Positions 1-6,100 of a stretch of DNA of 8,327 nucleotides are shown piece by piece. A program made the translations under genes and the position numbers. Origin of the DNA: RUG14121 sp964533935 (GTDB lineage: Bacteria; Bacillota_I; Bacilli_A; RF39; UBA660); NCBI GenBank assembly GCA_964533935.1, contig CAZHOG010000021.1, forward strand, positions 1 to 8,327. Direction: 5' to 3'. The notes below the pieces were generated by a model, which ran no database searches, was not told the DNA's origin, and saw only the letters and a list, made by a program, of their open reading frames with translations. How positions within the stretch are numbered: position 1 is the first letter of the stretch; the number at the start of each line of letters is the position of its first letter.

Positions 1-1186
1 TAAGATATTCTTTTATTATTTCAGAACAAAACAAAGGTATTGGGACATCTCTAACACTACCTTTTGTTTTAGTTTCTTTCTCAAGTATTCTTTTATTTTG
101 AGAATCCCAAACAACAGCTCTTTTAACAGATATTAAATTATTATTTAAATCAATATCTTCTAAATGAATACCAGCAATTTCTCCTCTTCTTAAGCCTGTA
201 CATATCGCTATTGTAAAAATAGTTTCAGTTACTTGATCTTCAGTTTGAAGTATTTCAAGTATATTTAATAATTCTTCTCTATTATAAGATTGTTTTTCTT
301 TTTTTGATACTCCAGGTGCTTTTACTTTGTTAACTGGATTAGTATCTATATAATCCCACGCAATTGCTTTATTTAATATTTTTCTTAACAATCTATAAAC
401 ATTATTAACACTCGTAATAGATAATTTTGTTATATTCCCATTTTTATCTGCTCTTTCCTTATCTCTCACTTTTAAATTGTTTATTATCTTTTGAATAGTT
501 AATGCATCAATTTTATTGAGTGAAACATTAGCAATTTCTGGCAACACATAATTTTTTAATTCATTCTTACCACTAGTTACTGTAGTAGGGCTAAGTTCTT
601 TTTCGGCATACTCTTTATAATAAATTCTTGCAAATTCAATAAATTTGATATTTCCTTTATCACCTTTACCATTTTTTAATTTTAATTCTGCAAGTTTTTT
701 ATCCCTAAATTTTCTTGCTTGAGCTAATGTTCCATCAAAAACCGAAGAAAAATAATCCCCTTTTTGTCCATTACTTCCACCTTTTCTAATAAAGACTCTA
801 TATTTTTTTCCTTTATCAATTTCATAAATATATTTATCAACTTTATCTGGGTTAGATGAAATATTTTTTATATTATTTGAATTTTTTCTTTTTTTAGTTT
901 TTTTGATAGTTTCTTCAGTTTTCCCAAATATATCTTTTTTTTCAATTATTCTTTCTAAAGACAAACCGTTTTCTTCTAACTTAATATTTCTTAGTTTTTT
1001 TGCTTCATCTAAAGACCAATGGATTAAGCCTGCTACTGAGCATGACNNNNNNNNNNCATCTAAAGTACCAATAATATACTGATCAAAATTAATTTTTATA
1101 TTTTGCTTTTTATCTACTTTCAAAAACTTTACTCTGTATTTTGTTTCATTAACTTTATAAATATATTTATCAACTTTCTCCTGCAT
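1..1186 (-). CDS. int: Tyrosine recombinase/integrase, 3'-truncated and interrupted by an assembly gap
   Basis: Site-specific recombinase that would integrate and excise the element. The start is ATG at 1186, with GAGGTG at 1193-1198 placed 6 bases upstream. If the gap at 1047-1056 is closed at the flanking repeat, 378 residues are visible. Residues 4-55 and 98-148 are two related AP2-like arm-binding modules, each opening with KVDKYIY. Residues 165-265 look like the SAM-like core-binding domain. The catalytic domain starts near 284, with the box-I motif TGLRRGE (catalytic Arg316, bases 188-190) and the beta-hairpin Lys358 in KTKGSVRDVP (bases 62-64). The HxxR box and the nucleophilic Tyr lie beyond the left edge, so activity cannot be judged. 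The gene follows xis by 10 bases and its ribosome site overlaps the xis stop, which suggests co-translation. The family call is secure; the target site is unknown. Confidence 0.95.
   Translation of the reverse strand, partial: MQEKVDKYIYKVNETKYRVKFLKVDKKQNIKINFDQYIIGTLDXXXXSCSVAGLIHWSLDEAKKLRNIKLEENGLSLERIIEKKDIFGKTEETIKKTKKRKNSNNIKNISSNPDKVDKYIYEIDKGKKYRVFIRKGGSNGQKGDYFSSVFDGTLAQARKFRDKKLAELKLKNGKGDKGNIKFIEFARIYYKEYAEKELSPTTVTSGKNELKNYVLPEIANVSLNKIDALTIQKIINNLKVRDKERADKNGNITKLSITSVNNVYRLLRKILNKAIAWDYIDTNPVNKVKAPGVSKKEKQSYNREELLNILEILQTEDQVTETIFTIAICTGLRRGEIAGIHLEDIDLNNNLISVKRAVVWDSQNKRILEKETKTKGSVRDVPIPLFCSEIIKEYL
824..844. repeat. 21-bp exact direct repeat, copy 2 (second arm module of integrase)
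   Basis: Second copy of the repeat at 1157-1177. Similarity continues past it at the protein level: KYRV follows in both copies, and TLDEAKKLRN pairs with TLAQARKFRD at the module end. Confidence 0.9.
1047..1056. other. Assembly gap (10 N) inside the integrase gene
   Basis: Ten Ns of presumably arbitrary length. The 9-mer CATCTAAAG occurs directly right of the gap (1057-1065) and again at 1006-1014 to its left. Merging the two copies and dropping 1015-1056 gives GTLDEAKKLRN, which matches GTLAQARKFRD in the second arm module of the same protein. As deposited, the frame also stays open through the gap, reading VAGLIHWSLDEAKKL, so the Ns could instead cover real sequence. Confidence 0.95.
1157..1177. 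repeat. 21-bp exact direct repeat, copy 1 (first arm module of integrase)
   Basis: These 21 bases recur exactly at 824-844, 333 bp away, in the same orientation and reading frame. Both copies encode KVDKYIY at the opening of an arm-binding-like module, so the repeat marks an internal duplication within the integrase. Confidence 0.9.
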
Positions 1187-1192
1187 TATTAT

Positions 1193-1198
1193 CACCTC
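1193..1198 (-). promoter_or_regulatory. Ribosome binding site of the integrase
   Basis: GAGGTG lies 6 bases before the ATG at 1186 and overlaps the TGA stop (1197-1199) of the excisionase-like gene. It fixes the integrase start and suggests that the two genes are translated from one message. Confidence 0.8.
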
Positions 1199-1593
1199 AA
1201 ATATCAAATTTTTGTTTTATATTCTTAATCTTTGATTCTTTCTCTATCCACTTATCAATTTCTTCTTTATTAAACATTTTTTTATTTCCTATTTTAAAAA
1301 AAGGCAACCCATCTTTTTGAATTGCCTTATTAATATTATATCTAGTAAAAAAAGAATANNNNNNNNNNAGCAGGAGAAAAAGGAGTTGCTGTTACATTTA
1401 GAGTAAAAAAAGAATAATTATTAATTAATTCCTCTGTATTAAAAATTATTTTCTCATTTTTCATTTCATTTTCAGTTGAAAATTCTTCTTTTATTTGATT
1501 ACCAGAATAATTTAAACTCCCTAATAAAGTAGCGAATTCCTCTAATGTCATTTTTTTTATCGTATTACAAACAAGTTGTTTATTATTATCCAA
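1197..1593 (-). CDS. Excisionase-like helix-turn-helix protein, interrupted by an assembly gap
   Basis: Likely a small DNA-binding recombination directionality factor (excisionase) acting with the adjacent integrase. The C-terminal piece (1197-1358) carries the signature of MerR/HTH_17 excisionase-type winged helices: GLPFFKIGNKKMFNKEEIDKW, read as a wing followed by a closing helix. The N-terminal piece (1369-1593) ends in FNTEELINNYSFFT, which supplies the first helix of that domain. Joining the pieces at the 15-bp sequence that flanks the gap gives a continuous 112-residue protein. As deposited, the frame runs into the Ns and stops. The first 50 or so residues precede the DNA-binding domain and are unrecognised. 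I chose TTG at 1593 because AAAGGAGGT lies at 1601-1609; an ATG at 1620 is also in frame but overlaps the preceding gene and lacks such a site. The integrase gene follows 10 bases downstream. Confidence 0.8.
1359..1368. other. Assembly gap (10 N) inside the excisionase-like gene
   Basis: Ten Ns. The 15-mer AGTAAAAAAAGAATA ends exactly at the left border of the gap (1344-1358) and recurs at 1402-1416. Merging the copies restores one frame through the helix-turn-helix (TEELINNYSFFTRYNINKA). As written, the upstream part reads into an unrelated tail and terminates soon after the Ns. Confidence 0.95.
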
Positions 1594-1600
1594 AATAACT

Positions 1601-1609
1601 ACCTCCTTT
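1601..1609 (-). promoter_or_regulatory. Strong ribosome binding site that sets the xis-like start at TTG
   Basis: AAAGGAGGT is a near-ideal Shine-Dalgarno sequence with 7 bases between it and the TTG at 1593. It lies inside the longer frame that would start at ATG 1620, so it argues for the shorter TTG-started protein. Confidence 0.8.
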
Positions 1610-2191
1610 CTAAATTTCATATTTGTAAACCATTTTTTCTATATTTAATGGTCTTTTATTATTACTTAATATATATTCTTTTGTTAAAGCATAATTTGAA
1701 CACCAATATATTGCATCTTCTTCCTTTTCAAATCTTTCACTCTCTACTTTATTCCTATAAATTCGAACACCAATATATAAATTATTATGATAACAATAAT
1801 AATTATTAAAAAAAGCGTAATTTGTATTTGAATCTATATTATAAAATTCATATAAAGTATCGTCTTTTAGCCTAAATACTATTGGATATATACTATCGTC
1901 GTACATATTAATTAAATCGGTTGTTATTTGATAAAATTTATATCTGTTTTTATATAATTTCATAAAATCTTTTGAATAGTAATTACCTCTTTTTGATTTA
2001 ATAATATAACTAGTTTCTTTTGTATCTCTAATTAAATACCAAGTTTCTTCATATTCTTTATCTATTACTTCATAAATTCTTTTAATTATCCTTAAATCAT
2101 CTAATTTTTTTAATTTATCATTCCATATCATTTCAACTTTACTCATACCATAATAATAATTCCACAATACTTCATATTCCCTTTTTTCCAT
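1610..2191 (-). CDS. Hypothetical protein, tyrosine-rich, 193 aa
   Basis: I do not recognise this protein. It starts with ATG at 2191, 4 bases after the stop of the preceding gene, without a clear Shine-Dalgarno site, so it is probably translated by coupling. It has no signal peptide or membrane segment. It contains 28 tyrosines in 193 residues (about 15%) plus four tryptophans, many next to Asn, Lys or Ile. The N-terminal third is charged and probably helical. The middle and C-terminal parts alternate aromatic and polar residues (YEFYNID, LYIGVRIYRN), which suggests beta structure. The segment ERFEKEEDAIYWCSNYA looks like a final helix. The TAG stop lies 17 bases before the TTG start of the excisionase-like gene. 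Its place beside xis-int suggests an accessory gene of the element; no function is inferred. Confidence 0.85.
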   Translation of the reverse strand: MEKREYEVLWNYYYGMSKVEMIWNDKLKKLDDLRIIKRIYEVIDKEYEETWYLIRDTKETSYIIKSKRGNYYSKDFMKLYKNRYKFYQITTDLINMYDDSIYPIVFRLKDDTLYEFYNIDSNTNYAFFNNYYCYHNNLYIGVRIYRNKVESERFEKEEDAIYWCSNYALTKEYILSNNKRPLNIEKMVYKYEI

Positions 2192-2195
2192 AATT

Positions 2196-2702
2196 TTATT
2201 TAAACTTAAGTTTTTGAATCTTATTTGCTATTTCAAAACCATTTTCTTTGGAATTGAATGTTATCATAGTAATTCTATCTTGAAAGTATGTTTCATTATC
2301 ATATCTTATAATTATTTCACTAATTACATCTAATTTTTCATTATAATCGAATTTTTCAAAGTCTGAAATAATTCTTGATTCATTTTCATCAAACTTTAAA
2401 CCAATTACATTTCCGTTATCCTCATATAAATCTTTTGTTTTTGTTAGCAAATTATAAACCATTACATTATACTGTAAAAAAATAGTTCCATAATTATTAG
2501 GGTAATCTATTAATTCGAAGTTGAATATCATCATATCTTCATCTTCTACTAAATCTGGATTACACTCATTTTTACTATTTATTTGATTATTGTTGACTTC
2601 ATTAAAGATATATAAAAGAATTCTTTCCTTACTTATATCATCTCTTAGTTCAATTTCTTCGAATAATTTTATAACTTTTTCTGTGGTATTTGTTATATTC
2701 AT
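2196..2702 (-). CDS. Hypothetical acidic protein, 168 aa
   Basis: I do not recognise this protein. ATG at 2702 is preceded by AGGAGG at 2711-2716 with 8 bases of spacing, a convincing start. The sequence is acidic, with clusters such as DLVEDEDMM and KFDENESR. It looks soluble and cytoplasmic, with no signal peptide or transmembrane stretch. The first 40 residues look helical (TTEKVIKLFEEIELRDDISKERI). Residues from about 55 to 155 alternate hydrophobic and polar residues, as in an alpha/beta or beta-sheet domain, ending in a lysine-rich tail (IQKLKFK). It is the middle gene of a three-gene run: the 78-residue gene ends 17 bases upstream of its start, and the 193-residue gene begins 4 bases after its stop. 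No catalytic motif is visible. Confidence 0.85.
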   Translation of the reverse strand: MNITNTTEKVIKLFEEIELRDDISKERILLYIFNEVNNNQINSKNECNPDLVEDEDMMIFNFELIDYPNNYGTIFLQYNVMVYNLLTKTKDLYEDNGNVIGLKFDENESRIISDFEKFDYNEKLDVISEIIIRYDNETYFQDRITMITFNSKENGFEIANKIQKLKFK

Positions 2703-2710
2703 AATTTATT

Positions 2711-2716
2711 CCTCCT
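2711..2716 (-). promoter_or_regulatory. Ribosome binding site of the 168-aa gene
   Basis: AGGAGG lies 8 bases before the ATG at 2702 and just downstream of the TAA stop of the preceding small gene (2720-2722). Confidence 0.8.
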
Positions 2717-2719
2717 TTT

Positions 2720-2956
2720 TTACCTTGGTAAACTTCTTTCTACTTCATCAATCATTTTATCTAATAAATCTTCACTTATTAATTTTTCATTAAAATCTAT
2801 ATCATACATAAATTTTAACTTTTGAAAAAACTCACTGGTTAACCTTGTATAAGGAAACTGTGTCATTTTTTCTTCTACATCATTTTCCATTACAGTTTGA
2901 ATATTCTCCATAAGATAATTGCTCAAACTATTATTCATTGTAAAACTTTCTTGCAA
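2720..2956 (-). CDS. Hypothetical small protein, about 78 aa
   Basis: I do not recognise this protein. It is the first of the three small genes after the inverted-repeat region. Three starts are in frame: GTG at 2965, TTG at 2956 and ATG at 2938. I prefer TTG 2956 because GAAAGGGTG sits at 2963-2971 with 6 bases of spacing. GTG 2965 overlaps that site, and ATG 2938 has only a weak AAGAAAG. The protein is mixed-charge and probably all helical (LSNYLMENIQTVMENDVEEKM, then EDLLDKMIDEVERSL), with no membrane segment, cysteine or metal site. The 168-residue gene starts 17 bases after its stop. A small helical protein at the head of such an operon could be a regulator, but no helix-turn-helix is clear. 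Confidence 0.75.
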   Translation of the reverse strand: MQESFTMNNSLSNYLMENIQTVMENDVEEKMTQFPYTRLTSEFFQKLKFMYDIDFNEKLISEDLLDKMIDEVERSLPR

Positions 2957-2962
2957 ATATAT

Positions 2963-2971
2963 CACCCTTTC
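2963..2971 (-). promoter_or_regulatory. Ribosome binding site favouring the TTG start at 2956
   Basis: GAAAGGGTG is a moderate Shine-Dalgarno match, 6 bases from TTG 2956. It overlaps the alternative GTG at 2965, which makes that start unlikely. Confidence 0.55.
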
Positions 2972-3014
2972 TAATTAACGAAATAAGCCGTTTTAAGCAA
3001 CTTTTATTTTTTAT

Positions 3015-3080
3015 TCAAACATCTATATAAACTTCACTATCAAAGTTAATATAGTTTAAATTAAATATGTTTAATGGCAT
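3015..3080 (-). CDS. Possible 21-codon ORF in the leader region
   Basis: ATG at 3080 opens 21 codons ending in TGA (MPLNIFNLNYINFDSEVYIDV). It lies between the methylase-helicase gene and the small-gene operon, and its 3' half contains the 32-bp inverted repeat. Only a weak purine stretch (GAAAGAAAA) precedes the ATG, and short open frames are common at this base composition. It could be a leader peptide, a remnant or chance. Confidence 0.2.
   Translation of the reverse strand: MPLNIFNLNYINFDSEVYIDV
3023..3054. repeat. 32-bp near-perfect inverted repeat (12-bp arms, 8-bp spacer)
   Basis: The left arm CTATATAAACTT (3023-3034) and right arm AAGTTAATATAG (3043-3054) pair at 11 of 12 positions around CACTATCA. 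No T-run follows on either strand, so it is not an ordinary intrinsic terminator. It lies about 65-100 bases upstream of the small-gene operon. Promoter-like pieces for the minus strand fall within it: TTAACT, 16 bases, then TATAGA, each a 4/6 match. An operator over a promoter is a reasonable guess; an RNA hairpin or a protein-binding site for DNA processing are alternatives. Confidence 0.6.
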
Positions 3081-3154
3081 TTTTCTTTCGTTTAATTAAT
3101 CACTTAAAAAAGTAAATTTTGCAAGAGTTTTTTTAAAAAAAATTAAATTTCTTT

Positions 3155-6100
3155 TTAGCATTCTCTTTCAGTATCTTTTTCATCATTTTCTAACTCTGAT
3201 GTTACTTCTTGTTTATCTAAATCAAGTTCACTATCTATACGAGCTTTTTCCTTTTGCAATTCTCTAATTCTATCTGAATTTGTAAATGGTTTATCAAGAT
3301 CTGTTTTTATATCATTTAATTGTTTTTTTGTGTATTCAATATTTTCTTTGATATTATTTCTTTTATTGTCAAAACTCTTTAAAATATTTTCTAATTTTAG
3401 TATATTTCCTATTTCGTCAATATTATTAATTTCCACTTTATATCTTCCAGTACCTTTTATATACACAATAGGTGTATATCTTAATTTTTCTCTAGTACCA
3501 ATAATATCAAATCCACTTATTTCTCCTATCTTGGTTTCTTCTCTTATTTTTAATAAAGTTAGACTTTGATAAAATTTTGTACTTGCATCTTTTCTTGAAT
3601 CATAACAACTGTTCATTAAAGTTATTCTAAAATTGTCAGCAGACAAATCTTTAACTTTAGGTATATCTTCTTCCAATCCTTTTAAATATTCTTCTTGATA
3701 TTTTAACTGCCTAGGTAATTCAAAATTATATTTTTTCTCTAAATCAATATGAGATTTATCATATCTACTTTTTGACAAATATAATTGCTTCAATTCATTT
3801 TCAACTTTAAACTTATCTAATATTAATGGATTACCACTTGCTAGAGCCTTAACTTCTGCGTAAGTAAGAGTGTCTCTATCTAAATCTTCTGCAGTTCTTC
3901 CACCACCATTACTATTAGACATTATTTGATTAATGAAGTTTGCTTTCGTTTCAATTAATTGGTAAGAATAAGCATCAAAACTACCTTCAGTAATATATCT
4001 ATATATTTCTACTTCTTCATTTTGATTACCCTGTCTTAATATTCTACCTTCTCTTTGTTCTATATCAGATGGTCGCCAAGGACAATCTAGATGATGTAGT
4101 GCTACCAGTTTATCTTGAACATTCATTCCTGCTCCCATTTTAGAAGTAGATCCTATCAATATTCTTTTATTACCACTTCTCATATCTTCAAATAATTTTA
4201 ACTTTTGAGGATTAGTTTTAGCATTATGGATATATTCTATTTCATCTTCTGAAACACCTCTAGCAATCAGTTTATCTCTTATATCATCATACACATTAAA
4301 TGTACCATCAGTTTTAGGTGTTGATAAATCACAAAAGACAAGTTGCGTTAACTTGTCCTCTTTATTTTCTAACCATATCCTATATATATTCTCAATTGCA
4401 ATATTAATTTTTGAATTAGATAAATCTGGTAGTGTTGAATCAATCATTCTTAAATCAAGTGCTGCTTTTCTACCATCATTTGTTACTAGAAGCATATTAT
4501 CAATTCTTGGATCACAACCATTTCTTATTATTTCACTTCGTTCAGCAAGTTTATCGACAAACTCTCCCAATTCTTCACTTTTAGGTGCAACGATTGTTTT
4601 ATACTCACCATCTTTTAATTTAGGTATAGGTAAATCTAACATTTTTGAAGTTTTAATATCAGCCACTTCTTTAAATAAACTCATAAGTTCTGGAATATTA
4701 AAGAATTGAGCAAATCTTGCTTTAGTTCTAAATCCATTTCCATCTGGAGATATTTCGAAACTATTTACTATTTCTCCGAAAGTAGATGCCCATTCATCAA
4801 AATGTTCTAAACCCATTTCTCTTAATCTATCTAATTGTAAATACTTTTGCATAGCAAATAATTCACCCATAGAATTAGATATAGGTGTTCCTGTTGCAAA
4901 TACTGCACCTTTACCATTATTATTTTCTAACACATAACTTATTTTCATAAATAAATCAGTTGCTTTTTTAGATTCAGAATTATTTATTCCAGCAACATTT
5001 CTTATTTTAGAAAACATTGGTAAATTCTTAAACATATGTGCTTCATCAACTATTAATTGATCAACACCCAATTCTTCAAAATTAACAACATCATCTTTTT
5101 TAGTATCATCTAATAATGCTTTTAATTTATTATCCATAAACATTTTAATTTGTTCTAATTTTTTAACACTTAATCCTTCATTAGATTCTGCTTTTATTCT
5201 TTCTATTGCTTGAGTTACTTCTTCAATTTGATTTTCAATATGTTTCTTTTCATATTCTTTGCTCATCGGAATAAGTCCAAAACTTGAATGAGCGACTAAT
5301 ACTGCATCCCATTCTCCAGTTGCAATTTTGCCCATCAATTTTTTTCTTCTCGTTTTTTCAAAGTCTTTTTGAGTTGCTACTAATATATTAACAGTTGGAT
5401 ATAATTTCAAAATCTCATTAGCCCATTGTCCTAATAAATGATTTGGAACAACAAACATTGGCTTTGAAACAATACCTAATCTTTTCATTTCCATAGCACT
5501 TGCAATACATTCATAAGTTTTTCCAGCACCAACTGCATGAGCAAGTAAAGTGTTACCACCATATATCACTCTTGCAACTGCATTTTTTTGATGTTCTCTT
5601 AAATCAATGGAAGGATTCATTCCATCAAATGTTAAATGACTACCGTCATATTCTCTTTCCCTGATACAATTAAATTTTTCATTGTATATTTTTACTAACC
5701 TTTCTCGCCTTTCTTCATCTTTCCATAGCCATTCTTTAAACTCTTGTTTTATTAATTCTTGCTTTTCTCTAGCATTAGCAGTTTCTACTGGGTTTACAAC
5801 TCGCCTATCATCATCTAATTTATCATAAACTGTTACTGTTTGTAGATTTAATGTATTCTTTATTATCGATAGAGCATCAGCCCTATTAGTTCCCCAAGTA
5901 TTAGTATTCTTAACACCATAACCATATAAACCACTTGCTTGAAACAACCATGTATTTGCCTCTTTTGCATATTTTATTTTTAAAATACTAGAATTCCATC
6001 TAGGTATATCTAAAAGTTCTATACAAAATTGATGATATATATCTTCTGGTATCCAAGTTGAACCTAGTTTTACACTTATCTCGTCAAAGTCTAATGGAAT

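Larger units (their letters stand above)
2957..3154. other. Intergenic region between methylase-helicase and small-gene operon
   Basis: Apart from the inverted repeat, the possible 21-codon ORF and the ribosome site, this stretch of about 200 bases is A/T runs. I see no GC-rich hairpin with a T-run after the helicase stop at 3155, so the helicase message may read through into the small genes. It is the only gap wide enough to hold a promoter for the 78-168-193-xis-int run. Confidence 0.5.

Noticed and set aside
1..1186. Attachment site or CRISPR array at the left end
   Set aside because: The window ends inside the integrase, so any att site lies outside. The only repeats found are the coding duplication and the gap overlaps.
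1197..1593. xis-like gene as a true pseudogene
   Set aside because: The break coincides exactly with an assembly gap flanked by a repeated 15-mer, and joining the copies restores a sensible domain.
1576..1809. Plus-strand open frame of 77 codons
   Set aside because: It lies opposite the xis-like and 193-aa genes. It is full of Phe, Ile, Leu and Tyr, as expected from the complement of AT-rich coding DNA, and has no ribosome site.
2590..2793. Plus-strand open frame of 67 codons that looks like a membrane peptide
   Set aside because: It is antisense to the 168-aa and 78-aa genes. The hydrophobicity comes from T-rich codons, and there is no ribosome site.
3105..3155. Possible terminator after the methylase-helicase stop (T/A runs and a weak ACTT/AAGT hairpin)
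   Set aside because: The stem is only 4-6 weak A/T-rich pairs with no following U-run in the right place; not distinguishable from background in AT-rich DNA.
3330..3569. Plus-strand open frame of 79 codons
   Set aside because: It is fully antisense to the conserved C-terminal part of the methylase-helicase.
4353..4709. Plus-strand open frame of 118 codons
   Set aside because: It lies opposite the helicase domain, whose frame is conserved end to end; composition is that of an antisense shadow.
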